Assembly (NCBI GenBank): GCA_030267325.1 | Contig: JAJDJS010000002.1 | Span: forward strand, 1 to 64,000 | DNA length: 64,000 nucleotides | Origin: Desulfosarcina sp. OttesenSCG-928-A07 | Lineage (GTDB): Bacteria; Desulfobacterota; Desulfobacteria; Desulfobacterales; Desulfosarcinaceae | Reading direction: 5' to 3' | Part shown: one piece after another, positions 17,103 through 25,311 of the stretch | Layout: each line of letters opens with the position of its first letter | How positions within the stretch are numbered: the stretch's first letter is position 1 | Translations under genes and position numbers: made by a program | The notes under the pieces: model-generated | Database searches by the model: none | Told to the model about the DNA's origin: nothing | The model's input: the letters and a program-made list of their open reading frames with translations, nothing else

Positions 17103-18868
17103 TGGATTTACAAACCGCAAGGCTTTCGGCCCTGGCAGAGTTGTCCACCCTCAAGGTCGATATCCGGGAAATGGCGGACGCGCTGGGCGCCGTTTCCTTG
17201 TGGCGGCCGGCCAAGGGTCTTGAAATCGCCTGCCAGGAGGGACTCATCCTGATGGACCAGCTGACAGAGCGGTTTGACCGGAAACTGGTGGTCACCCTGG
17301 TGGGACCGTCTGGATCCGGAAAATCCACCCTGCTAAACGCCCTGGCCCGTGACGACCACCTTTCCCCATCCGGTCGCAATCGGCCCACAACCCATGAGGT
17401 GGTGGTGTTCTGCAAGCAGGAAACAGATGCGGATGATCTGGTGGAGGGCATCGGGCCTGCGCATATCCAGGTCCGGGCCGCATCCTCGGTTGATGCTCTG
17501 GACCATGTGATTCTCATTGACACGCCCGATACGGACAGCACCCGGCAGGATCTGCATATTCCCCTTATTCAGCGGACGATTTCTTTGTCTGACGTGCTGA
17601 TCTGCGTGTTTGACGGCGAAAATCCCAAACGCCGGGATCATACGGATTTTATGACCCCCTATATCCGCCGGTTCAGCGGGAAAAATCTGGTGGTGGTGGT
17701 CAACAAATGCGACCGGCTGGATCAGACGGAACTGCGGGAAGTCATTATGCCGGAGTTTTCCCGTTATATTAAAGATGCTTGGCCTGTGGCCCCATCGGCC
17801 ATACTGTGGGTGTCTGCCCGGTCTCATCTTAACAATCCGGGATGGAGCGAAAATACCCGTCCCCGCCACGGACAGGACCAGTTTGACGCCCTGCACCGGC
17901 TGATTGCCGAGACCTTCAACCAGTCCGGATTTTCTGTTGATCGGCGGCTGGAAAATGCCCGTGAAATAAAAACATATCTATCCCACGCCCTAAAGACTGC
18001 GGCCGGAAAGGAAGAGGCCCGTCTGCAGACAGCGGTTGAGCAATTGGCAGATGCGGAATCCAAGGCCCTGTCACAGGCGGTAATGGTTTTTCAGGAAGAT
18101 GAGGACAAAGTGGCGTCAGGGGTCAATGTCCGGTTGTACCAATACCTGGCCCAGCGCTGGGTCGGGCCGGTGGGCTGGCTGGTGGCCGTCTGGGCCCGGA
18201 TTCTGGTTTTCGGAACAGGCGTGATGGCACTGCTGCGGTTCGGAAACCCATTCAGTCAGGTGGCGGGCGCCATTTCAACAGTCAAACACTTCGGAAAGTC
18301 CAGAAAAGACCTGGATGCCGCAGATCACGGTACAGGTGCCGGCCTGGCCTTGTCTGCCTATGACGCCGCCATGGTCCGGGTCTGGCCGGATATTGCTGAA
18401 AAACTCGTCAGCGCGGGATTTTCTCCCCGGATTCGAGATGACCGCCAGGCGCCGGGCAGCAGTGCAGTTCTGGGGCTGGAAATTTCAAGGATGTGGAATG
18501 AAGCCCTGGACCGGGAACTTTCCCGTGTGGGACAGAGCCTCAGCAAAGGGTGGCTTCAACTTGTTTTCAACCTGCCGGTCGTGGGGGTGATGGGATATGC
18601 GGGCTGGCTGACTGCCGTAAATTTTTTCTCAAACACCATTCTCCCGGGTGATTTTTTTGTTCACGCCATCTGGACCATTGTGCTGGTCCTCCTGCTCAGC
18701 TTTTTTCTGCTCCAGGTCGTGATCCGCCTGGTGGCCGGGAAAAAACGACTGGTGGAAAAGGTGTTTTTCCGTCTCCGGGAAACCCTTTCCGCTGGCGCCA
18801 GCGTGATGGAAAATCCGGTATGGCAGCAGGCCAGACAGGTGCTGGCCATGGCAAAAGGGGCGGACTGA
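17099..18868 (+). CDS. Membrane-associated P-loop GTPase, second of a tandem pair
   Basis: A 589-residue protein with an intact GTPase head: P-loop GPSGSGKST from residue 69, G3 DTPDTD and G4 NKCD at residues 202-205. A helical region follows, then hydrophobic stretches VGWLVAVWARILVFGTGVMALL and, near the C-terminus, two strong membrane segments (VVGVMGYAGWLTAVNFF and AIWTIVLVLLLSFFLLQVVI). The ATG at 17099 overlaps the previous stop by 4 bases, implying translational coupling and probably a fixed ratio or heteromeric complex. A role in membrane remodelling or stress is inference; no named family is assigned. Confidence 0.8.
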   Translation: MMDLQTARLSALAELSTLKVDIREMADALGAVSLWRPAKGLEIACQEGLILMDQLTERFDRKLVVTLVGPSGSGKSTLLNALARDDHLSPSGRNRPTTHEVVVFCKQETDADDLVEGIGPAHIQVRAASSVDALDHVILIDTPDTDSTRQDLHIPLIQRTISLSDVLICVFDGENPKRRDHTDFMTPYIRRFSGKNLVVVVNKCDRLDQTELREVIMPEFSRYIKDAWPVAPSAILWVSARSHLNNPGWSENTRPRHGQDQFDALHRLIAETFNQSGFSVDRRLENAREIKTYLSHALKTAAGKEEARLQTAVEQLADAESKALSQAVMVFQEDEDKVASGVNVRLYQYLAQRWVGPVGWLVAVWARILVFGTGVMALLRFGNPFSQVAGAISTVKHFGKSRKDLDAADHGTGAGLALSAYDAAMVRVWPDIAEKLVSAGFSPRIRDDRQAPGSSAVLGLEISRMWNEALDRELSRVGQSLSKGWLQLVFNLPVVGVMGYAGWLTAVNFFSNTILPGDFFVHAIWTIVLVLLLSFFLLQVVIRLVAGKKRLVEKVFFRLRETLSAGASVMENPVWQQARQVLAMAKGAD

Positions 18869-18911
18869 AGGATTTCGCCCCCATTATATATAGATGAAGC
18901 GGAGTGATACC

Positions 18912-19100
18912 ATGTGTGATATCAATGTTTTTGTGCTGAAAAACGGCAGGGAAGAAAAAATAATGGAAAATGTGGACGTGATCAGAGAGGTTTCTGGCGG
19001 AATCCAGCTTTTCAATATCTTCGGCGAAGAGCAAACCCTAAAGGCAAAAATGGTGTACTACAACAACAGCGAAAAGCGAATGGTCTTTCAGCCCGTATAA
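18912..19100 (+). CDS. CooT-family small nickel-binding protein
   Basis: A 62-residue protein starting Met-Cys-Asp (MCDINVFVLKNG), with VDVIREV and LFNIFGEEQTLKA, the pattern of CooT. In CooT the second-residue Cys helps bind Ni(II) at the dimer interface, and the protein aids nickel insertion into CO dehydrogenase. I choose the ATG at 18912 because it places Cys at position 2 and has GGAG 7-8 bases upstream; an ATG at 18894 is possible. It follows the GTPases by 43 bases. No CO dehydrogenase gene is in the window. Confidence 0.82.
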   Translation: MCDINVFVLKNGREEKIMENVDVIREVSGGIQLFNIFGEEQTLKAKMVYYNNSEKRMVFQPV

Positions 19101-19173
19101 TTCCGCCCCAATGATCATCAGCCTCACCAACGCGAAGCGTGTTGCGACCACCCGATTTTTCCGGAGGAAAACA

Positions 19174-19219
19174 CCGCCCGTCAAGACAGGTGCGCTTTCC
19201 TGACGCACCCTGCGGGCGG
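19174..19219. terminator. Nested GC-rich stem-loop between convergent genes
   Basis: Outer arms CCGCCCG/CGGGCGG (19174-19180 and 19213-19219) and inner arms GGTGCG/CGCACC. It lies between cooT-like (plus) and minE (minus). No T-run is present, so it may terminate poorly or protect 3' ends. Confidence 0.6.
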
Positions 19220-19228
19220 CGATAAGGA

Positions 19229-19507
19229 TCAGGAGGTCATGGGGGCTCGCGTTTTGGCAGAGATGATGGGCGTATTAAAAATCAGTGCTGAAAGATCATT
19301 ATCGCGGGTAATGTCAAGTTTCAACTGGTCCGTATCAATGACAAAATAACGGGAGATCACTTCGACAATCTCTTTCTGCATCTCTTGGAGAACATCGTCG
19401 GAAACTTCCAATCGATCGTAGACCAGGGCAAACTGCAACCTTTTTTTGGCTGCCTCTTTACTGTTTCCCTTAAGGAACCATTTTTTTAAGAAACCATTTA
19501 ATAACAT
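19229..19507 (-). CDS. minE: Cell division topological specificity factor MinE
   Basis: A 92-residue protein. The N-terminal membrane-targeting/MinD-binding part reads LLNGFLKKWF and KEAAKKRLQFALVYDRLEVSDD, and the C-terminal dimerisation domain includes SRYFVIDTDQLKLDI. It stimulates MinD ATPase and drives Min oscillation so that the Z-ring forms at midcell. An upstream extension of the reading frame overlaps minD; the ATG at 19507 gives the standard N-terminus. It is last of minC-minD-minE. Confidence 0.95.
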   Translation of the reverse strand: MLLNGFLKKWFLKGNSKEAAKKRLQFALVYDRLEVSDDVLQEMQKEIVEVISRYFVIDTDQLKLDITRDNDLSALIFNTPIISAKTRAPMTS

Positions 19508-19517
19508 GGGTCTTTCC

Positions 19518-20318
19518 CTATTTCCCGAAGCCAATTTTTGAGGCAATTCTTCCCCAGAGTGATTTGGGCGCACGTGGAACTTCTATGGGCAGGTCAGGAT
19601 GGCCGTTCAGCCGCATGGCGATTCGCGTAAAGGCCTGTCCGGCTTTGGAGTTTTCCTGCATCACCAGGGGAATACCCGTATTGGTGGAAACCACCACATC
19701 TTCATCCGCCTGAACCAGTCCCACCAGATCAATGGAAAGCACATCCACCACATCCTGATGGCTGAGCATATCTCCCCGTTCCACCATGATCGGAACAATA
19801 CGGTTGATCAACAGCCGGGATGTAATCTCCTTGGCATACAAAAGACCGATCACCCGGTCCGCATCCCGAACCGCTGAGATTTCCGGGGTACACACCACCA
19901 CCGCTTCATCAGCGGCAGCAATGGCATTTTCAAACCCGCGTTCAATTCCCGCCGGACAATCCATCAGAATAAAGTCAAACTCTGCCCGCAGTTTTTTTGA
20001 AACCCGGACCATGTCCTGGGGCGTAATCGCGTCCTTGTTGTCGCTCTGGGAGGCCGGTATCAGATAAAGGTTGTCAATGCGCCGGCTTTTGATGGTTGCC
20101 TGTTGTAGTTTGCATTTGTTTCGAATCACATCAACAATGTTGAAAACGATCCGGTTTTCAAGCCCCATGACCACATCAAGATTCCGGAGGCCAATATCCA
20201 TATCCACGACAACCACTTTTTTTCCCGCCAGCGCCAGTGCTGCACCGATGGAGGCAGTTGCAGTGGTTTTCCCGACACCGCCTTTTCCGGATGAGATTAC
20301 AATAATTCTGCCTTGCAC
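19518..20318 (-). CDS. minD: Septum site-determining ATPase MinD
   Basis: A 266-residue ParA/MinD ATPase. The deviant Walker A is GKGGVGKTTATA near the N-terminus, Walker B contains FILMDCPAGIE, and the C-terminal amphipathic membrane-targeting helix is LWGRIASKIGFG. MinD-ATP binds the membrane and recruits MinC to block FtsZ assembly at the poles. It lies 93 bases after minC and 10 bases before minE. Confidence 0.97.
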   Translation of the reverse strand: MQGRIIVISSGKGGVGKTTATASIGAALALAGKKVVVVDMDIGLRNLDVVMGLENRIVFNIVDVIRNKCKLQQATIKSRRIDNLYLIPASQSDNKDAITPQDMVRVSKKLRAEFDFILMDCPAGIERGFENAIAAADEAVVVCTPEISAVRDADRVIGLLYAKEITSRLLINRIVPIMVERGDMLSHQDVVDVLSIDLVGLVQADEDVVVSTNTGIPLVMQENSKAGQAFTRIAMRLNGHPDLPIEVPRAPKSLWGRIASKIGFGK

Positions 20319-20410
20319 GATTCACCTCTGTTATACGTATGCGTTTTGGAAGTTGGCTGAACCCGGATGGTCGGATAAGCGATTTTTCAAAACGATGGTC
20401 TCAAATTTTA

Positions 20411-21136
20411 TTACCGGATGATCGGCCAAGGCATCCGCCTGAACGGATTGGCGGCCTGGTATTCATCAACAACAATAACGTCATTTTCAATGTGCGCAAA
20501 TTCGAATCGGCCCTGACTTCCCTGTGGAAGACCGGCAGCCACAAGACCGGCAATCTTGACCTGAGTAGGACGAAAATCAAGAGACAGAATGATGGCATCC
20601 GGATTATTGGGCTGGCCTGCGGCGGCGATTCCCTGCAGGCTTCCGATAATGAGAATATCGCCGCCCGCCACCAGCTCACATCCCGGATTCACATCGCCCA
20701 TAATGATGAGATGCTTTTTGGCGGTTATGCGTTGCCCGGATCGAATCCGGCCGGCCATCAGCACCGTATCGCTGGTGGATCGAAAAGTACTGTTATTTTT
20801 TCTGGTCTCGGTTTCCTTGTGCCGCACCACCACAGTCGGTGCAGGTGGAGCCGTGGTTCGGGAGGCTTCCTGGCTGGCGGCATATTCTCCCGGTGAAACA
20901 ATCTCTTTCAGACCAAAGGTTTTCTCAAGATAGGAGCGGAACTGATGGTAACGACCGCCGTTTTTGTCGTCACCGGCATTGAGTACCACACGAACCACCT
21001 GGGCCATGTGTTTCAGCGGCTCAAAAGTCTTTTCCAGTTCAGACTGGACCGCCTCAATGGGAGCATCGGGTGCAATGGTTACCCAAAGACTGTTTCCCAA
21101 CCCTTTCACACGAACCGATGGCGTTTCTCCACTCAT
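20411..21136 (-). CDS. minC: Septum site-determining protein MinC
   Basis: A 241-residue FtsZ inhibitor. The N-terminal domain (RVKGLGNSLWVTI onwards) carries FtsZ antagonism. A linker rich in Thr, Ala and Pro precedes the C-terminal beta-helix with RIRSGQRITAKKHLIIMGDVNPGCELVAGGDILIIGSLQG, the hallmark MinD-binding domain. The last residues (ANPFRRMPWPIIR) are a little longer than usual. It is first in minCDE, with a good -35 element upstream. Confidence 0.96.
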   Translation of the reverse strand: MSGETPSVRVKGLGNSLWVTIAPDAPIEAVQSELEKTFEPLKHMAQVVRVVLNAGDDKNGGRYHQFRSYLEKTFGLKEIVSPGEYAASQEASRTTAPPAPTVVVRHKETETRKNNSTFRSTSDTVLMAGRIRSGQRITAKKHLIIMGDVNPGCELVAGGDILIIGSLQGIAAAGQPNNPDAIILSLDFRPTQVKIAGLVAAGLPQGSQGRFEFAHIENDVIVVDEYQAANPFRRMPWPIIR

Positions 21137-21190
21137 TGATCTTGCGGTATTCTCTGTATGGGTATGTTGTACGAATAATAAACTAGGGCA

Positions 21191-21219
21191 GTTTAATGAA
21201 AAGATATCTTGTATGTCAA
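21191..21219 (-). promoter_or_regulatory. Candidate promoter of minCDE
   Basis: On the minus strand TTGACA (21214-21219) is followed after 17 bases by TTAAAC (21191-21196). The -35 is perfect and the -10 weak. It lies 55 bases upstream of minC. Confidence 0.5.
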
Positions 21220-21250
21220 GTTAGAAAAATTCATCCCTATCTGCTGAGGC

Positions 21251-22072
21251 TCACGGCTTTGTGCCCACATGGGCCACGCTGATGCCGCCTGTCATGCTTT
21301 GCCAGGATACTTCCTTCAGGCCGCAGGCTTCCTCCAAGAGGGCGGCCAGTTCATCCGGAAGGGGGAACATGCGAATGGTTTCGGGCAGACACGCATAAGA
21401 TTCGGCCGATCCCACCAACACCCGGCCCAGAAAGGGCATGACGGCAAAAGAATAAAAATCGTAAAGCTGGCGGAACAGGGGGTTGACGGGCCGTGAAAAC
21501 TCCAGGCAGAGGAGTTTTCCGCCGGGCCGCAGCACCCGGACCATCTCGGAAAAACCTTGTTTGAGGTGGGTCAGATTCCGGATGCCGAATCCCACCATCA
21601 CATGGTCAAAGGTATTTTCCGGAAACGGAAGGGCCTCGGCATTTCCCTGAACATACTGGATGATGCGGGCGCGGTCCGGAAACGGATCAATTTTTTTCCG
21701 CCCTGCCGCCATCATGGCCTGATTGATATCAAAGATCGTGACGCTTCCGGTTGACCCGGTTTGGCTTGCCGCCAGAATGGAAAGGTCGCCCGTACCGCCG
21801 CAGACATCCAGAATCCGGTCACCGGACCGGATACCCAGCATCCGAACGGCTGTGCGCTTCCAGACCGCCTGGATCCCAAAACTGAGAAGAGAATTCATAA
21901 AATCGTACTTGGGTGCCACCCGGTCAAAATGGATCCGCACCGCTCCGGCTTTTTTGTTTTCCTCAAAAACCCGCACCCCGAAACGGGCTTTTCCGGTACG
22001 GCGAATATAGTCGTCAAGCTGCTCCTGGCGTTTTTCACCGTCAAACCAGCGGGGGCCGTGCCACAACACCAT
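21251..22072 (-). CDS. ubiE: Demethylmenaquinone/ubiquinone C-methyltransferase UbiE/MenG
   Basis: A 273-residue SAM-dependent methyltransferase. After a roughly 45-residue N-terminal extension come FDRVAPKYDFMN, the SAM loop LDVCGGTGDLS, and the UbiE signatures VQGNAEALPFPENTFD and GFGIRNLTHLKQGFSEMVRVLRPGG. It performs the last methylation of menaquinone (or the C-methylation of ubiquinone). Menaquinone is expected in this lineage. It lies 33 bases downstream of the ubiG-like gene on the same strand. Confidence 0.92.
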   Translation of the reverse strand: MVLWHGPRWFDGEKRQEQLDDYIRRTGKARFGVRVFEENKKAGAVRIHFDRVAPKYDFMNSLLSFGIQAVWKRTAVRMLGIRSGDRILDVCGGTGDLSILAASQTGSTGSVTIFDINQAMMAAGRKKIDPFPDRARIIQYVQGNAEALPFPENTFDHVMVGFGIRNLTHLKQGFSEMVRVLRPGGKLLCLEFSRPVNPLFRQLYDFYSFAVMPFLGRVLVGSAESYACLPETIRMFPLPDELAALLEEACGLKEVSWQSMTGGISVAHVGTKP

Positions 22073-22105
22073 GACAGTCCTTTCGTAGGGGCATGAGTCT
22101 TCCTG

Positions 22106-22813
22106 TTAGACAGACCGCCGAAAATGCATCATATAATTCATGGCCGTGCTGTTGCACAGTCGCACATAGTTGATAAAGGGAAGATACCGCAGACCGGTGA
22201 GGTGAACCCGTACCAGCCCGGCCTTTATTCCCCACTTGTTGAGTTCCTCAGGTTTTACCAGCTTTTCGTACCGATGTGTCCCTTTTCCCACAATATGCAG
22301 AACATTTTCCGACGCCCAGATCACCAGGAGCCGGGCCAGCCAGGTCCGGTTGACTGTGGCGAAAAAAACATGGCCTCCGGGTTTTGTGAGATGTGCGCAG
22401 GCCCTGATGACGGAGGCGGGATCCGGCACATGCTCAATGAGTTCCATGCAGACCACGCCGTCAAATCGCTCCGGCGCTTCCTGGGCCAGGGCTTCCGCCG
22501 TGGCCTTACGATAATCAATATCGAAACCAGATGCTGCCATATGGTACCGGGCAGCGGAAAGTCCGGCCTCGGAAAAATCAATCCCTGTCACCCGAGCTCC
22601 TTTTGAAGCCAGTGCCTCGGAAAAAAGACCGCCCCCGCACCCCACGTCCAGTATGGCAGCATCCTTCAGCGGCATACGATCCGCCACATAGGAAAGTCGC
22701 ACTGGGTTGATTTCGTGAAGAGCCCCAAGCGGACCTTTGGCATCCCACCAGAAGTCCGCCATATGGGAAAACCGGGAGAGTTCAGAAGGGTCGATATTTT
22801 CACAAACCGTCAT
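22106..22813 (-). CDS. ubiG: UbiG-like SAM-dependent O-methyltransferase
   Basis: A 235-residue protein matching UbiG (3-demethylubiquinone 3-O-methyltransferase) in architecture: FSHMADFWWDAKGPLGALHEINPVRLSYV, SAM loop LDVGCGGGLFSEALA, CMELIEHVPDPASVI, and the membrane-contacting LHIVGKGTHRYEKLVKPEEL. Full-length similarity is convincing to me, but ubiquinone is unusual in obligately anaerobic Desulfobacterota, so the substrate may differ. Co-directional with ubiE. Confidence 0.82.
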   Translation of the reverse strand: MTVCENIDPSELSRFSHMADFWWDAKGPLGALHEINPVRLSYVADRMPLKDAAILDVGCGGGLFSEALASKGARVTGIDFSEAGLSAARYHMAASGFDIDYRKATAEALAQEAPERFDGVVCMELIEHVPDPASVIRACAHLTKPGGHVFFATVNRTWLARLLVIWASENVLHIVGKGTHRYEKLVKPEELNKWGIKAGLVRVHLTGLRYLPFINYVRLCNSTAMNYMMHFRRSV

Positions 22814-22851
22814 GGCAATTTATTCTTGAAGATAGGGTCAGGAATGCGGCG

Positions 22852-23685
22852 CTACCGGTAACGTGCTGCCAGCATCATATATTCGTCCGCTTCGGCGGCT
22901 CGTCCCCGGCGTCTGCAGCCGGTCGCATAAATAGCGCATTTGGTTTCCAACATGGCAATGGCCGCGCCCCGCTGCCCGGCTGAAAGGCAATTGCGATCCA
23001 GAAGCTTTGAGATGGACCGGATGCGAAACTTGTCCAGCTCCGGCATCCGGGAAAGCTGATCGCTGTGGCCGCCGTATTTGACCACAAGCGGAACATCCAA
23101 CAAATAAATCGGATAGTTCCAGGCAATGCGCAGCCAGAGGTCATAATCCTCACAGGCGGGAAGGGATTCGTCAAACAGCCCCACCTCATCCAGCAAAGAC
23201 CGCCTTATCATCACCGCCGAGGGACTGACCAGGCACAAGCCCAAGCTTCGCTCAAAGATCATGCCGCTTTCCTTGCGGTGCCGCTTTCCCGGATTGACCC
23301 GCACGCCGTTCCGAACCCAGGTTTCGCCGGTCTGGCAGATCAAGGCCTCGGGCTGCATCTGGAAAAAATCCACCTGTTGGGCGAGTTTTTCCGGCAGCCA
23401 GGTGTCATCTGAGTCCAGAAACGCGACAAACTCACTTGCGGACGCGAGGATGCCGGTGTTTCGCGCGGCACTGACGCCTTTGTTGGACTGGCGAATGACC
23501 GTGACCTCGCCTGCAATACCGGTGTTCAGCCAACTATCGGTTCCGTCCGTGGACCCATCATCCACAATGATCAGTTCCATGGACCGGAAGGACTGGGACA
23601 ACACCGACGCCACCGCCTTTTTTAGAAAAGGCAACCGATTATAGGTGGGAATGATGACCGATACAAGGGGGGATGGTTTCCGCAC
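22852..23685 (-). CDS. Family 2 glycosyltransferase
   Basis: A GT-A fold glycosyltransferase of about 277 residues. It shows VSVIIPTYNRLPFL at the N-terminus, IIVDDGSTDGT, the DXD-containing AFLDSDDTWLPEKL, and a later ED motif (PACEDYDLWLRI). It transfers a sugar from a nucleotide donor to an unknown acceptor, probably for surface polysaccharide or protein glycosylation. I use the GTG at 23685, with GGAG nine bases upstream. A longer in-frame ORF starts at 23781 but would translate the atp terminator hairpin. No other polysaccharide genes adjoin. Confidence 0.85.
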   Translation of the reverse strand: MRKPSPLVSVIIPTYNRLPFLKKAVASVLSQSFRSMELIIVDDGSTDGTDSWLNTGIAGEVTVIRQSNKGVSAARNTGILASASEFVAFLDSDDTWLPEKLAQQVDFFQMQPEALICQTGETWVRNGVRVNPGKRHRKESGMIFERSLGLCLVSPSAVMIRRSLLDEVGLFDESLPACEDYDLWLRIAWNYPIYLLDVPLVVKYGGHSDQLSRMPELDKFRIRSISKLLDRNCLSAGQRGAAIAMLETKCAIYATGCRRRGRAAEADEYMMLAARYR

Positions 23686-23753
23686 TTCATCTTTCTCCGG
23701 GATGCACGCACAGGGATCTTCCTCTGTCAAAGGACACAAAAAAGGAGGAAACA

Positions 23754-23794
23754 AAGTGAAAAGCCGGCGATGCGGGATCACCGGCTTTTCACTT
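23754..23794 (-). terminator. Rho-independent terminator of the Fo operon
   Basis: AAGTGAAAAGCCGG (23754-23767) pairs with CCGGCTTTTCACTT (23781-23794), 14 bp, loop 13. On the minus strand it is followed by TTGTTTCCTCC and lies 45 bases after the b-subunit stop. It shows that the operon ends without F1 genes. Confidence 0.85.
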
Positions 23795-23838
23795 AAAATG
23801 AGAAGTCTTCACATGTGAACGTCAATCAGGGGGAGCTT

Positions 23839-24432
23839 TTATGAATTCACTTCTTCCATATAGTTGCCAATCCACATTGCGTTATCCGCATCTGTAATAA
23901 CGCCCGGCAAGCTTTTCGCCGCCTGCTCAAAAGCCATGTCGGCCAGCTCCATTTTGAGCTTCTCTTTTTCCATCAAAATATGGTTTTCCATTTTGGTCCG
24001 GACCGATTGAATCATCAGGGCGGCCTGGGACCGGGCCTGGTCAATCAGGGCCTGCTTTCTGGCTTCGCCCTGGGAAATCAGGCGTTCTTTCATTTCCGCC
24101 AGCCGCTGCCGGTTTTCATCGGTATGGCGTCTTGCGGAATCAATTTCCGCCAGGCATTTTTCTTTTTCTTCTTCAAGGGCGGTCAGTTCTGCGGAGATAG
24201 CCGAGCGTTGTCCGGCAAGAAAATCTTTGATGGGAACACGGCCGAATTTGAAAATAACACCCGCAAGGATGGAAAAATTCACCCACGCCATCACAGTATC
24301 CCAGGTTTCCCGCCAATCGCCTGATCCGGATGCCGCCGCTATCCCCGGAGCCAGCACCACGACCATAAAAACCAGGATCGGCACACCTGATGTTTGATTT
24401 TGACACCGCCTTTTTCGCCGATTTACCTTCAT
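23839..24432 (-). CDS. atpF: ATP synthase Fo subunit b
   Basis: A 197-residue subunit b of the peripheral stalk. It has a basic, hydrophobic N-terminal segment (VPILVFMVVVLAPGIAAA, possibly a signal peptide), then a membrane helix (TVMAWVNFSILAGVIFKFG) and a long charged coiled coil rich in Glu, Lys, Arg and Ala. The C-terminus (AAKSLPGVITDADN) is where it would contact subunit delta. It overlaps the end of the b' gene by 4 bases. Confidence 0.9.
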   Translation of the reverse strand: MKVNRRKRRCQNQTSGVPILVFMVVVLAPGIAAASGSGDWRETWDTVMAWVNFSILAGVIFKFGRVPIKDFLAGQRSAISAELTALEEEKEKCLAEIDSARRHTDENRQRLAEMKERLISQGEARKQALIDQARSQAALMIQSVRTKMENHILMEKEKLKMELADMAFEQAAKSLPGVITDADNAMWIGNYMEEVNS

Positions 24433-24881
24433 TGCAGCCTCCGATGCAGGACTTTTTCCATGATCAGGGTGGTCAGAACGTCTACTTCCGTGGTCAGCCG
24501 GGACCGTACCTCCGTAATCTGCTGATTCACACTGGCCTCGGTTTCGTGACGGATATCGGTGATTTCCGTCCGGGCGGAAGCCAGAATGCCGGAAACATCA
24601 TGGTCCGCCTCTTCCTCCAGCCGGGTCACCATGACATGGGCTTCGTGCAGAAGATTTACCCGCTCGGCGTCAATGTCTTTGTTCAGATCATCCATATCAG
24701 ACTTGGCCGTATCAATTTCCGAGCGGATTGTCTCAAGGTAAGCGCTCCGCTCCGATCGGACGGCAATTAGCGGGCGAATCATGATCCGGTTCATGATATA
24801 CAAAAAGAGCAGAAACGATAAGAGCAGGATAAAAAACGTTTCGTTGATGCTGATCAGTGCCGTGGCGTTGATGATCTCCAT
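24429..24881 (-). CDS. atpF': ATP synthase Fo subunit b' (b-like)
   Basis: A 150-residue second b-type subunit: a single N-terminal membrane helix (TFFILLLSFLLFLYIMNRIM), the IRPLIAVRSERSAYLE hinge, then a continuous charged coiled coil. A b/b' heterodimer stalk is common in this group. It lies between the c and b genes. Confidence 0.88.
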   Translation of the reverse strand: MEIINATALISINETFFILLLSFLLFLYIMNRIMIRPLIAVRSERSAYLETIRSEIDTAKSDMDDLNKDIDAERVNLLHEAHVMVTRLEEEADHDVSGILASARTEITDIRHETEASVNQQITEVRSRLTTEVDVLTTLIMEKVLHRRLQ

Positions 24882-24993
24882 GGTCCATCACCCCGTCAGT
24901 TCAGACTCAAACATCACGGTCTGTCCTCGCTTTATGATGAGGAAAAAGCCGGCCTCAACCCAAAAACAGTACAGGCGTGGTGTTCTTGTGTTG

Positions 24994-25242
24994 TTAAACC
25001 ACAAAAATCAGAAGCAGGGCCACAACAAGGGAGTAAATACCTGTTGATTCGGTAACCGCCTGGCCCACCAGCATGGTCCGGGTCAGAAGGCCGGCCTGTT
25101 CCGGGTTTTTCCCGATGGCCTCACATGCCTTTGCCGCTGCATAGCCTTCACCCACACCCGGTCCGATGGCGCCCAGTCCCATGGAAAATGCCGCACCCAG
25201 AAATGCTGCCGCTTTAACGATATCCGCACCTTCGATTGCCAT
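24994..25242 (-). CDS. atpE: ATP synthase Fo subunit c, sodium-type, single hairpin
   Basis: An 82-residue two-helix c subunit. Helix 1 carries GLGAIGPGVGEGYAAAKA with Glu32; the loop is KNPEQ; helix 2 carries GQAVTESTGIYSLVV with Glu65, Ser66, Thr67 and Tyr70. In Ilyobacter-type c rings Gln32, Glu65, Ser66, Thr67 and Tyr70 shape the Na+ site. Here Gln32 is Glu, a substitution known from other Na+-type rings. Sodium coupling is therefore likely, though not proven. The adjacent four-hairpin gene suggests a mixed ring. Confidence 0.93.
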   Translation of the reverse strand: MAIEGADIVKAAAFLGAAFSMGLGAIGPGVGEGYAAAKACEAIGKNPEQAGLLTRTMLVGQAVTESTGIYSLVVALLLIFVV

Positions 25243-25311
25243 TTTTTTCTCCTCCTGTGAAGAATAATGTAGCTTGATAGAGACAGAATAAAATTTTTCA
25301 GCCGGAATTGG

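Noticed and set aside
22852..23781. GTG at 23781 as the start of the glycosyltransferase
   Set aside because: It lies inside the terminator hairpin of the Fo operon; GTG 23685 has a proper RBS.
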